DNA from: Geotrypetes seraphini
Taxonomy: Eukaryota > Chordata > Amphibia > Gymnophiona > Dermophiidae
NCBI RefSeq assembly: GCF_902459505.1
Contig: NC_047090.1
Span: 50,332,501-50,396,500 of the forward strand
Direction: 5' to 3'
Length of the DNA: 64,000 bases
The translations under genes and the position numbers were made by a program. Numbering within the stretch: position 1 is the first letter of the stretch; the number at the start of each line of letters is the position of its first letter. Below are positions 54,209 through 64,000 of the stretch, piece by piece. A model generated the notes under the pieces. That model was not told the origin of the DNA. It was given only the letters and a program-made list of their open reading frames with translations, and made no database searches.

Positions 54209-55342
54209 CTAGTTTAAAGCCCTGTGTAGTAGGCGGGCTAGACAGTGTCCAAGAACGTTCTTCCCTCTTCTGGTCAGGTGTAACCCGTCTGGTCCCTGTA
54301 GTCCTTGCAATGTCTCTCCATGGTGCAAGAACCCAAAGTTCATCTCCTTGCACCATCCCTGCAGCCAGTCGTTTGCCCTCTGGATGCGATCCTCCCTGGC
54401 ACTGCCCTTGCCCCTTACTGGGAGGATCGAGGAGAAGACCACCTGCACATCCATCCTCCTCAGCTTCTCACCCAGGGCTCTGAAGTCTTCAGGTATGCTC
54501 TCCGGGGTGCTCCTGGCGGTGTCGTTGGTTCCGTTGTGGATGAGAATCATGGGGAAGTGGTCACCGGGCTTGATGAGTCTGTCCAGGCAAGCGGTTACAT
54601 CCCGGATCCTGGCCCCTGGCAAACAGCAGACCTCTCTTGATTTCAGGTCTGATCTACAAATTGGACCCTCGGTGTCCCTCAGCAGCGAATCCCCGATGAC
54701 CACCACTCTGCGCTTTTTAGGGGTGGGCCGATCTGTTGACTCCGGAACTGGAACTGTCTGCTGAACAACTTCCTGTTCCTCGTTGTCAGGACCTTCCTGT
54801 AGCAGCTGGTATCTGTTCCTCAGGGTGATTTGTGGTGTCGATGTAGAGCCGCCCTGTATGTGAGAGAAAGAGACAGAATAAGGTCTTCTGCGTTTTCCTG
54901 TGGAGGAAATCACCAGCTGCCAGGAATCAGCGTCTCCTGCCACTTCCTGTATTCCGACGGTTTGTCTCAAGTTTGCAGGTTTGGATGCTTTGGGTGTCTC
55001 TAGGATGGTCTTGTCAGGTTCCTGTTCGGTGATCTGAGACAGCTCCTGGATGACTCCGTCAATGAAGGTCTCGTCGTCTCGGATACATCTTAAGCGCTGA
55101 ATCTCCTCTCTCAGGCTCCTCAGCTCTAGCAAAAGGCTTTCATCTGGCTGATCCATTCCTTCCGTCTGTGTGGAGACTGTAGACATCTTTGAGGGGATGG
55201 CCTCGGTCTGTACAGAGACCTCTGCCCTCCGTCCTGGCTTCCCTTCCATCTGTACGAAGACCGTAGCCATCCCCTGGGTACTTTCGGTGACTGGACTGCC
55301 TGTCTTGATAGAAGTCTTGCTGCTTCTAGTTCTACCTGCCAT
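54209..55342 (-). CDS. CR1 ORF1 protein with coiled coil and SGNH/GDSL esterase domain
   Basis: An intact frame of 377 codons. Residues 1-65 carry three related phrases (VFVQMEG, VSVQTEA, VSTQTEG). About 66-105 is leucine-rich and heptad-like (ESLLLELRSLREEIQRLRCI), probably a coiled coil for self-association. Residues 208-212 are basic (PKKRR). From 213 an SGNH hydrolase fold can be read: GDSLL (217-221, nucleophile Ser219), PGARI (242-246), HNGTND (269-274) and DGLHL (352-356, Asp352 and His355). Many CR1-clade LINEs are known to carry such an esterase in ORF1; its role in retrotransposition is unsettled, perhaps lipid or membrane contact. All signature residues are kept, in contrast to the damaged ORF2. 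It is a transposon gene, not a host gene. Confidence 0.92.
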   Translation of the reverse strand: MAGRTRSSKTSIKTGSPVTESTQGMATVFVQMEGKPGRRAEVSVQTEAIPSKMSTVSTQTEGMDQPDESLLLELRSLREEIQRLRCIRDDETFIDGVIQELSQITEQEPDKTILETPKASKPANLRQTVGIQEVAGDADSWQLVISSTGKRRRPYSVSFSHIQGGSTSTPQITLRNRYQLLQEGPDNEEQEVVQQTVPVPESTDRPTPKKRRVVVIGDSLLRDTEGPICRSDLKSREVCCLPGARIRDVTACLDRLIKPGDHFPMILIHNGTNDTARSTPESIPEDFRALGEKLRRMDVQVVFSSILPVRGKGSAREDRIQRANDWLQGWCKEMNFGFLHHGETLQGLQGPDGLHLTRRGKNVLGHCLARLLHRALN

Positions 55343-55468
55343 TTACAAAAGTTGGTTTTTTGTTTTTTTTTAATATTTGTTAGGATGGGGGCTGTTAGGT
55401 GTTGTCAGAAAGTGTTGAGGTTGGAGGGATAGAGGTAGCTAGTTAGTTCTTGGTCTGGGAGATAGAGT

Positions 55469-57960
55469 AATAATAATAATAATAATTTTATTCTTGTATA
55501 CCGCCATACCCAACGAGTTCTAGGCGGTTCACAGTCATTAACTAAGGTCCGCGCTGACACATGGATTTACAAAATTTTAACAAAATTACAAAAATTACAG
55601 AATTTTAACAAAAAATTACAGGCAATGAAGAGGGGGGGCGTGGGGAACTCAATGACTGAGATTTAGCAGAGGTAATGATAAGACAGAAGGTAGGGTTGGT
55701 AAGCGGTAACGAGAGTGAGACCAAGTGTGGAGAGGGGGGGGGAGGAGAAGGAGCAGAAGGAATGGGGGAATGTGGGACAGGGGAGAAGCCGGGGGCAGGG
55801 GGATTAAAAGCCCTGTTCGCGGAAGAGGTGCGTTTTGAGAAGTTTTCTAAAACTAAGGTAAGAGGGGGCCTCTAGTATCATTTGGGCAAGCCAAGGATTC
55901 TGCTTAGCCGCCTGGTAAGCAAAGGTTTTGTTGAGAAATCTATTGAGGTGACATAATTTTAGGGATGGGAAGACGAACAGCTGGATTCTGCGGGATTTCT
56001 TGTTGGTGAGATTCAGAGTGAAATGGTGATTGAGGTAACTTGGTAATAGACCAAAAACTGTTTTGTAGCAGATGCAGGCGAATTTGAATAGGACTCTGGA
56101 TTCGAAAGGGAGCCAATGCAGTTGGTGGTAGAAAGGCGTGATGTGGTCCCATTTGTTCAGGCCGAATATGAGGCGGACGGCAGTGTTCTGGATCAGTTTT
56201 AGTCTCCTCATGGTTTTCTTTGTGGAGCTCAAATAAATGACATTGCAATAGTCTAGTACGCTGAGCACGGAGGACTGTACCAAAAGGCGGAAAGAGGCGT
56301 CGTCAAAGTATTTTTTTATGGTGCGCAGTTTCCAGAGCAACGAGAAGCATTTCTTGATAGTAAGATCGGTGTGATTTTCTAGCGATAGATGTTTGTCTAG
56401 AGTGACTCCCAGTATTTTTAATGTTTGTTCAAGGGGGAAGACCAGACCTTTCACCTGAATTGTGGAGTCTTTGATTTTTTCATTGGGGGAGGCTAGGAAG
56501 AATTTTGTTTTGTCCGGGTTTAGTTTTAATCTGTAGGATAGCATCCAGAGTTCTATCTGATTGAGTATGTTTGTGATGTAGGCTAGAAGTTCTGGGGAGA
56601 AAGTGGAGAGTGGGATGACTATTGTGATATCATCTGCGTAGATGAAGAATTTGAGTTTGAGTTTATGAAGGAGGTTACCCAGGGAGGCGAGGTAGATATT
56701 AAATAGTGTGGGGGACAGGGGGGAGCCCTGTGGCACCCCGCAGGAGTTAATCCAGCTAGGTGAGGAAGAGTCGTTTTTAAGTACTCTGTAGGATCTGTTT
56801 TGTAGGAATCCGCGAAACCAATTGAGGACCTGGTCGGAGATGCCTATGTGGGTCAGGCATTCAAGGAGAATGTTTTGGTCTACTAGGTCGAACGCACTGC
56901 TCAAGTCGAGTTGAAGGATCAAGGCGCTGGAGCCCAGGCTGAAGAGGGTGTGCAGGTGGTCAATTAAGGCTGCTATGATGGTTTCGGTGCTGTAGTCTGT
57001 TCAAAAGCCCGATTGATTGTCACTAAGTATGTTGAATTTATCCAGATAAGCGGTGAGATCAGCTTTTACCACCCCTTCAGCTATTTTGGTGAAAAGAGGG
57101 ATGCTAGCGATTGGTCTGTAATTAGAAGGGACGTTTGGGGAATCATTAGTGTTTTTTATGATGGGGGTTAACATAATATGGCCTTGGTCTGGAGGAAAGT
57201 ATCCTGAGGAAAGTAGGAGATTCACCCAGGTTAGCATGTTGGCTTTGAAGTGGATGGGCGCAGTTTTCATGACGTTTGGAGGGCAGGTGTCTAGTTTGCA
57301 GAAGGAGTTGGAATATTTGTTGTAGAGTTTATTGAAGGTTTCCCAGTCCAGTGTTTTGAATTGGTTCCAGTTTAGATCTGCACTGGACCCTTGTTCTAGT
57401 TTATATATGTCGGTGTCAGGAAGAATGGGAAAAAGCTCAAGAGGATTAGTCGAGGTAGGTAAAGTAGATCTTAGTTTTTGAATCTTGGAGATGAAAAAAT
57501 CAGCTAAGGTGTTTGCGGTTAATGTGGAATCTTCATGGTTGTTGGTGAGTGTCTCGATGTGGTATAGGTCGTTAACCAGCTTGAAGAGAGTGCTACTGTT
57601 GTTTGTAATGTCTCCAATTTTGTGTGAATAGAATTTTTTCTTTTTTCCTTGGTAAGGTTTTTATAGGTTTTTAGTTTAAGTCTCCAGGTGTCTCTGTGTT
57701 CCTGGGATCCCGATTTTAGCCATGCTCTTTCCGATTTTCTAAGGTCCCTCTTCAACTGAAGTAGCTCTGCATCGAACCATCCCTCCTGATTAATAGTTCT
57801 GATTTGTCGGGTTTTTATGGGGGCTATTTCGTTTAAAATGTTTGTGCTGTCGTTGATCCTATCTGTCATAAGTTGTTCTGTTTCTTCGCTTAGTTTTGAG
57901 TTCTTTTCGTAGTGGGCCCAAAATTCCTCTGGGTCTATCTTTCCCCTGGAGGTGTTAGTT
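55469..57960 (-). mobile_element. L2-like LINE in the CR1 5' UTR
   Basis: Tail (TAA)n at 55469, then 'ttcttgtataccgccatacc'. The - strand encodes one frame of 372 codons (55804-56922): LQLDLSSAFDLVDQNILLEC, GVPQGSPLSPTLFNIYLASL, FIYADDITIVIP, LDYCNVIYLSSTKKTMRRLK, ITPFYHQLHWLPFESRVLFK and FRKLLKTHLF. It spans RT motifs to the C-terminus with the catalytic YADD. Upstream pieces at 57001-57270 and 57519-57869 carry earlier RT codons (NYRPIASIPLFTKIAEGVVK) and the connector. An in-frame stop separates 56922 from 57270, and the endonuclease is missing. Confidence 0.88.
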
Positions 57961-59472
57961 AATTGTCAGTTAAGGTTGCCTGCTTGTTAGTGTGCTAGTG
58001 AGGTCAGTCTGATTAAATGTTAGAGGATAGTGTGGTCTGCCTGTTAAAATGGTTTGGGGATAGAGTGATTGGTGTGGTCCGCCTGTTAAGTGTGAAAGGT
58101 TTAGTTGCTTGTTGGTTAGGTAGAAAGTTGAAAGACTTGGAAGAAATTTGAAGAAAGACTGAAGTCAATTGGTTAATTAGCTAGTTGTAGAAGTTAAGAG
58201 ACCGGCTAAAGTTGATAGCCCTTCCTTGATGCCCTTCTTGAGGCCCTTCGCTTAGCGCCTTTTATGGGGGGAGTTTGGCTGGTGATGTCGGGGGTGGGCG
58301 GAGTTAGCTCTCGCCTCTTCCCCTGCTAGCACCTCCTTCTCTGCTCCTCTCTCCGCTTCTTCCTGCTAGCACACTCTCTGCTCCGCTCACTGTTCTGCCA
58401 AGTGCTCAGGACTAGGCACAGCTCCTACAGTCTCCCTTCGGCTGGCCTTGCACTGTCCCTTGGCTGGCCTTGCCAGGGTCTCCTTCTTTTCTTCTTTCTC
58501 CATGCTAACCATCCATCTTCTATCTCTGTCCTCCCCTTCCGTTTCCCTTCCCTCCCCTGGAGGTCTGGCATCTTTCCTTTTTTTCGTCTCCATCCACAGA
58601 TCCACCTTTTCTCAACTACCCTTTCATCCAGCATTTCTCCCTCCTTCCCTACTACCCCAGGGTCCACCATCTCTCCCTTTCTGTTCCCAACTACCCTCCT
58701 ATCCAGTATCTTTATCCCCCCTCCACACCATTCCTTGTGTCCAATTTCTCTCCCTTTCTGTTCCTTCCCTCCCTAAATCCCATTATTCACCATCTATCTC
58801 CCACTCCTGTTTTTAGACCCATTATTTCTTCCCCTCAAAGTCTGGCATAGGCACGTATCTTTGAACCCACCCCTTCCCTCCCTCCGTGTACTTCTACACC
58901 AGCACCCCCCTGAAGGCCTGCACCCCCGTGAAGGCCTGTCCTCCCCCGCCCCGAAGGTCTGTCCACCCTGAAGGCCTGTGATTCCCTCTGGCCTCCCGCG
59001 CCTCCCTTTATCTGATTGCAGCCTGCAGAAAGGATCGCGGTTACTTTAGCGATCCTTGCAGGTTGCCATAGGCCTTAGGAGCTGTCATCCTTCTGCCACG
59101 GTCCTGCCCCTCCTCTGACATCAGAGGCAGGATCGCAGCAGAGGGACAACAGCTCCGGAGGCCTATGGTAACCTGCAAGGATCGCTAAAGTACCCGCGAT
59201 CTTTTCTACAGGCTGCTCTCTGCCGCAGTCAGGGAGGCGCGGGAAGCCAGGGGGGAAGCCGGACACTGCAGCACTTTCTGACTGACCCTCCCCCCTCGCT
59301 TTCTAAAGCAGGAGCGGCAGCGCCGGCCAGAAAGAGACAGCGCTGCCGGTCCTGCTTTAGGGGGTGAGAGTCAGACAGTGAATCGGGAGGCCGATTTTTT
59401 TTTTTTTTTTTTAATCGATTCAAATCATTTCACCCAAAATGAATCGGTGAATCGAGCAGCACTAATGGGTAT

Positions 59473-60107
59473 CAGTTCATAGAGATCATATTTTTTGTAA
59501 AATAATGAGAATTTGGGTTAAGAGAATGTTCAGATAGAGTGCTATTCTGCATTTACAAAATTAAAGGCTAAATTTATTAAAGTGCTCTAATGCTATTAGT
59601 AAAGAAATTTCTTTGCATAAAATGGGACCTATGGTAAATTGTGTTAATGCATGTTAGCAGAAAGTAACATGGTAGTAGTGCCTATTAATAAATCGAGTCC
59701 TAAAATTTGTGTTTTGTATTTGATATTTATAGATTTGTTTGTAAATTGCTGAGATTTAGCTGTACCATAGTTTGGGATTACATCAAATTTGGAATAAAGA
59801 TATACTATGGACAGTATATTTTGGAATCATGATTCCTAATATTCTCTAGTATCAGATAATGAAATACATTTCTTTAAGTGAAGACACATTTCTTTCCTTC
59901 TATTCATAGGCTAAGTTAAAATAAGCAGAAGCACATTCCAAGTTCTCACTCAGCATTACTAAGAATAGACTGTATATTTCTTAAAGTTAATGGACCCCTA
60001 AGTATTAAATTGCATAATTGGAAACAAGTAAATCTACTTAGATTTTTGAGCATACATTGTGTAGTTGGTTTCAGTAATATATTTGTTTCTGATATGTTTA
60101 TTTTTAG
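59473..60107 (+). other. End of intron 2, ordinary intron DNA
   Basis: AT-rich sequence without repeat ends I can name. It closes with a T-rich tract 'tatgtttatttttag' before exon 3. Confidence 0.45.
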
Positions 60108-60168
60108 ATCCCCAATTTTTTGCATTTGACTCCAGTGGCAATTAAAAAGCACTGTGCAGCTCTCAAAG
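60108..60168 (+). CDS. MRPS35: MRPS35 exon 3
   Basis: Sixty-one bases code [20 protein letters not shown] plus one base. This matches the part of MRPS35 that directly follows GNLELIK at the end of exon 2 (I recall human [20 protein letters not shown]). The acceptor is TTTTTAG (ending 60107) and the donor AAAG|GTGAGT (GT at 60169-60170). Phase 0 at the start fits exon 2, and the exon ends in phase 1. The later exons were not found in the last 3.8 kb, so the coding sequence here is incomplete: 126 residues from exons 1 to 3, against roughly 320 in the human protein. Confidence 0.95.
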
Positions 60169-60269
60169 GTGAGTGTATTTACTTTTGGACATCTTTCATT
60201 TTTCCAGCCTGGGTTGATTTCTCTCTACTTGCAGTCAGACCTGTTCCCATTCTTGAAGGCAGTAGATTC

Positions 60270-60950
60270 TCAGTTATCCAGTACCTTTAGGGATTGGTAG
60301 ATGCCAGATAACTATAGCTTCTGGTTGTTTGAGAGTTACTCTAAAAATAGTTTTGTCTCCCCACCTTACTCTATTCCTCCTCTATTATCCCCACACCCCC
60401 ACTTGTAGGTCCTCCCTTTCCACCCTCCATTTTCTCTCTCCCCCTTTTCCCCCTACTTATGGGTCCAGCATCTATCCATCTCCCCTCCCCTTCACCCTGC
60501 TGTTCCACCTACCCGCCCCCCCCCCCCCCCCGTCTACCCTCTCTCCACATGGGCTGGCTTCCTGGACCCCCTCACTTAACTGGTGCCCTCTCTCCACATG
60601 GGCTTCCTTCCTGGACCCCCCTCACTTAACTGAAGCAGCAGCTGCAACTGGTCAGCGGAGGCAGTGCTGTAAACAGGCTGCTCGCAGCCAGCCCCGGCAG
60701 AGCCTTTCCTCTGCCGTGTCAGAAGTGAGGGAGGGTGTGTGTGTGGGTTAGTTAGCAGGTCAGGACCGCTGTCACCACTGCTTTGGGGTTTGAGGGGGAG
60801 GGGGGGGGAGTTGGTGGGTCAGGACAGCTGCTGCTTCAGGACCTGAAGGGAAGACCATTTTCTTTTTGTCAGTGATTTTTTTATTTATTTTTTGCCAGTT
60901 GTAGATGAGAGTTTCGTTGCTTGAGTTCCGGTTAATTGGCATTCTACTAT
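60270..60950. mobile_element. Probable Tigger-like DNA transposon, non-autonomous
   Basis: 'agtagattctcagttatcca' on the left resembles the mirror of 'ccggttaattggcattctac' on the right (about 14 of 20 positions). The inside is C-rich with a run of Cs at about 60517-60532 and a short direct duplication ('cacatgggct...cctggaccccc'). No gene is credible; the 140-codon frame is low-complexity. Confidence 0.45.
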
Positions 60951-61109
60951 ACTTGTTTATAATGTGAATGCATGAAACAGAGGAGTCATAGGCCCTTCAG
61001 GGGGATTTTCCCCATTAATATCCTGCTCTGTTGCAACCCAACTATAGTAACCACTCATCTGCAGAAGGTTCCTCTTAAACTCTGGTAGTCAGTGTTCTCA
61101 GAAAATTAT

Positions 61110-64000
61110 AGTACCTGGGTGGGGGTGGGGAGTACAATGCATCTATTCATGATAACATTTTCTTCTAAGTTAAACAGGTGGTCAGTAAAATCAGTGGGGC
61201 AGTGCACCCATTTGAAAGGTCCTGTGGAGAACATTGATATGCTTGTATTCTGAACCCCCAAAATTGGTTTCTGGAGGGGGTGGAGGTATTTGCCAGTTTG
61301 TTTGGCCCGAGAGGCAGTCAGAAGAAACGGCAGTCCGGGTTCCAGGCTTCTTGAGGCAGAGGATCTCCCTGTAAGCTTTAACAGCTTCCATCTTGCAGCT
61401 CCTACACATACAGCATGGAACAGCCTGAGAGAGCGATTTGGAGGGGGTCTTCCAAAATTACATTTAGAAGGTTTGGTGGGTAGTCCTGGGTTTCCCCACC
61501 TGAAATCGCCGGTTTTGGGGTTTTAGATTACCTTTCAGTAACCATCTTGGATTTCCCAATTTGAATTAAAATCATTTTATCTGCTTCAAAACTCTTTGTT
61601 TTTGATCAAGAATGGTTGGGATGGACTCTTCAGGGCACAGTTCTGTGGATTCATGTCCTTTTTGTGGTGGATGGCTATCGGATGAGCATCCGTGTTCCAC
61701 ATGCTAATACATGAGGGAGGGGAGGTAGCATCTGCTATATTTCCCCCTGCCCCTTTGGGGGGGTTCTGGTGCCCAGTCTATACGAGGACCATCAAAAAGT
61801 CCAAAGTTGTGCCGGAGAGCAGCGCAAGTGCATCCCCAGTGAAGTGTAGCTGTGATTTGGCACCAAAATACCAGAAAAGCTCGGCACAGTTTTGGAGGGG
61901 GCCTGTGCCCTCAGGAGAAAGGATTTCCCCTTGGAGTTTATTAATATGATTTTTCAAGCTTATTAGGTTAACAAGGGTTCAATGAATCTGACCAGTCTTG
62001 CAGCCCTATTAGCACTGGGGTTTCTTCTCCCTAGTGTACGGGTCCCCAGCAACAGAGCTATGTGCAGATGGGAGACATTCTGCCTGCAGACGATTCAGAT
62101 GATCTGGATGCTGTTTTTATGCCTTTACTTTCTCTGACAGCTACTTCCACAGTGGGGGAAGATGCAGCAATAATGGATCTGCAGGATCTTGGTGATGCTC
62201 TGGATCTTGGGGAAGATCCCACTGTGCAGAGACTGTTCAAACCTTCAACACTGATAGGGATGATCTCGGAATCCCTTCATGAGTTGAAATTGGAGATTCC
62301 TCAGACCTCAGCAGCGCAGTGCTCCCTTATGAGTAGCACGAAGCTGCAGTCTTCCTGTTTTACTGACCATCCGGACATCACAAAGATGCTCACAGTTCAC
62401 TGGGAGGTGTTGGAAGGTCCTCTGCATGTGGCAAAGATTATGTCTAAGCTCTGGGAGGGAGGGATCCCCGGTGGCAGATGCCAGGCCACATACTCCCAAC
62501 AAGCAGCCCGCATACCCCCAAGGGTACGCATACCACGTGTTGAGAAACACTGCTCTAAAGGACCAGGACATACTACTTTTCATATTTCCAGGCTTTATCG
62601 GCAGTATACTGGAAGTCCATTGGTCCAAACATTTTTTCAGAATGCCAGACAGCGATTTGGTGGAGCTAGGCACCTGCAATTTTCGGGAGTGTGCTCTGCT
62701 TTCACCCCAAATAAGCAATTATGACACCAAGCTTTGGCTGAGCCTCCGTCCATTGGAGGGAGGCTTTTGGCATTTCTAGAGGAATGGGTGGACATCAGCA
62801 CAGATTGCTGGGTGCTGGATATTCTACGAGAGGGGTATAAACTTGAGTTTTATCGTCCCCTCTCAGAGCTTTTTCTGGACTCCCCTGTGGGGAAACCGGA
62901 AAAAGAAGCAAATGTCATACCAATCCAGAGATTACTGGATATAACAGCCATAGAGCTCGTTCCAGAATCCGACTCAGGCTCCTGCAGATACTCAATATAT
63001 TTCATCATGGTAAAGAAAGACTCCAAAGACTGAAGACTGATCATGAATCTCAAAGCAGTCAATGTGGCCCTCAATATTCTTTGGTTCCAAATGGAAACGG
63101 TGAGGTTGGTGATTGCCTCATTCGCACAGGAGGAATTTCTGGCTTCTCTGGATTTGACAGAGGTCTGCCTTCATATTCCCATTTTTCCAGAGCACAGTTG
63201 TGTCCTTACCTTTGGCCTGGCGACAGCACCTCAGACCTTCACCAAAGTAGCACACCTTCGCAGGTGTAGTGGCACACAACAAAGTGGTGTAGTGGCACAC
63301 CTTCACAGGATCAGTATCCGAATCCACCCATATCTAGATTATTGGCTTATCAGGGCCCAGTCAGAGTCTGAAAGATGCCAAGCAGTTCACAGAGTCGTCT
63401 AGTTGCTGCAGAGACTAGGTTGGGTGGTCAATTTTTGGAAGAGTCACCTCGTTCTGATGCAAGACCTGGAATACCTGGGAGTCCATTTCACCACGGGTGT
63501 AACAAGGTGTTTCTTCCGGAGTCACGCAAGGAGACACTTCTCCAGTTGATATGTGTTTTTCTGAGCACAAGCCCTAACAGCCTGACAATATTTGCAGGTT
63601 CTGGGATTGATGATAACAACCATAGATGTGGTCCCCTGGGCGAGAGCTCACATGTACCCACTTCAAGAGACTTTGATCTACATCAACTTCTCCCCTGGAC
63701 ACTGGAAGCTCTTTGCAGTCTAACCTGGTGGTTGAATCCTCTCTCCATAGGAGTTCCCCATCGTATCTCCATCTGGGTTATCTTGATGATGGACACCACT
63801 GGGGGCACTTTGTGTAGACCATCTGGCCCAGGAATGTTGGTCTCCTTCCGAGAGAAAGTGTTTGATCAATTACTTGGAGCTTCGAGCAATTTGGCTGGCT
63901 CTCCTGCAGTTTGAGAGTACACTCCAGAAAAAGGCAGTTCGAGTCTTCTTGGGACAATGTCACAACAGTAGCCTATGTCGATCGCCAGGGGGCACCGGGA
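61110..64000 (+). mobile_element. DIRS-like retrotransposon, copy E, cut by the window edge (fossil)
   Basis: A leader and Gag-like region (about 61110-62460) with a frame rich in acidic residues is followed by a reverse transcriptase region (about 62920-63420) and the start of the RNase H region (about 63780-64000). Phrases such as 'ctttccagagcacag' and the NLKAVNVAL codons match copies B and D. A short hAT-like end ('gttgagaaacactgctcta') sits near 62538-62556. The element is broken in several places. The left border is approximate. Confidence 0.7.

Larger units (their letters stand above)
49806..58395 (-). mobile_element. Nearly full-length CR1 LINE with two insertions
   Basis: From right to left on the - strand: a GC-rich 5' UTR (about 57960-58395 and 55343-55468), ORF1 (54209-55342), a linker with tandem repeats, the ORF2 endonuclease, RT and C-side, and the octamer tail at 49806 ('tttctatgtttctatgtttc'). 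Inserted are an L2-like LINE (55469-57960) in the 5' UTR and an antisense CR1 (51028-52125) within the RT. ORF2 has about one frame slip in the endonuclease, one in-frame TAA and a frame slip near the C-side. Little decay otherwise suggests a young copy. Confidence 0.88.
49435..59464. mobile_element. hAT element with perfect 8-bp duplication, enlarged by nested LINEs
   Basis: Terminus TAGTGCTGCCCGATTCA at 49435 is mirrored by TGAATCGAGCAGCACTA ending at 59464. The flanks ATGGGTAT (49427-49434 and 59465-59472) are identical. The element's own DNA is about 49435-49805 and 58400-59464; the rest is inserted LINE. The left part holds the shared hAT module inverted (about 49693-49777). The right part holds a pyrimidine-rich tract and an inverted pair around 'ggtcctgctttag'. 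No transposase is visible, so it is non-autonomous. Confidence 0.92.

Noticed and set aside
53295-54764. Frames on the + strand of 100-138 codons
   Set aside because: They are the opposite strand of CR1 ORF1 and ORF2 coding sequence and have no features of their own.
60169-64000. MRPS35 exon 4 in the last 3.8 kb
   Set aside because: No stretch with the expected continuation (DFC.EWP-like) and splice sites was seen; DIRS and DNA-transposon sequence fills the region.

Overview
This is vertebrate nuclear DNA, mostly the inside of one host gene. Three short exons on the + strand spell the start of MRPS35, a protein of the small mitochondrial ribosomal subunit: exon 1 at 3515-3671, exon 2 at 24816-24976 and exon 3 at 60108-60168. 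Phases and splice sites agree, and the rest of the gene must lie beyond the right edge. Intron 1 is about 21 kb, intron 2 about 35 kb, and intron 3 runs out of the window. Huge introns full of DIRS-like elements, CR1, L2-like and L1 LINEs, tRNA-headed SINEs and hAT relatives suggest an amphibian, perhaps a caecilian. That organism call is inference.

Layout. 1-3380: intergenic DNA with a SINE, a DIRS terminus and a weak candidate for the last exon of a - strand gene. 3380-3671: a TATA-less promoter with YY1-like sites, and exon 1. 3672-24815 (intron 1): a 194-bp hAT MITE, a 1.5-kb DNA transposon, a purine-rich hAT derivative split by an endogenous retrovirus (7739-15643, LTRs about 99% alike), a DIRS copy carrying CR1, L2 and hAT insertions, and an L1 (21443-24322) itself split by a second L1. 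24977-60107 (intron 2): a foldback hAT with a perfect 8-bp target duplication (27115-28848), more CR1 and L2 copies, DIRS copies, a second hairpin element (40352-40770), Tigger/mariner remnants and a hAT (49435-59464). That hAT has a perfect 8-bp duplication and encloses a nearly full-length CR1, which holds both an L2-like LINE and an antisense CR1. 60169-64000: intron 3 with another DNA transposon and a DIRS copy cut by the window edge.

The only long intact frame I recognise is the CR1 ORF1 (54209-55342, - strand), 377 codons with all the signature blocks of an SGNH/GDSL esterase. The most unusual signal is an internal module of about 60-80 bp shared by at least four hAT-type elements whose termini differ. 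No operon-like or prokaryotic system is present, and I found no convincing undescribed functional system beyond these transposon observations.
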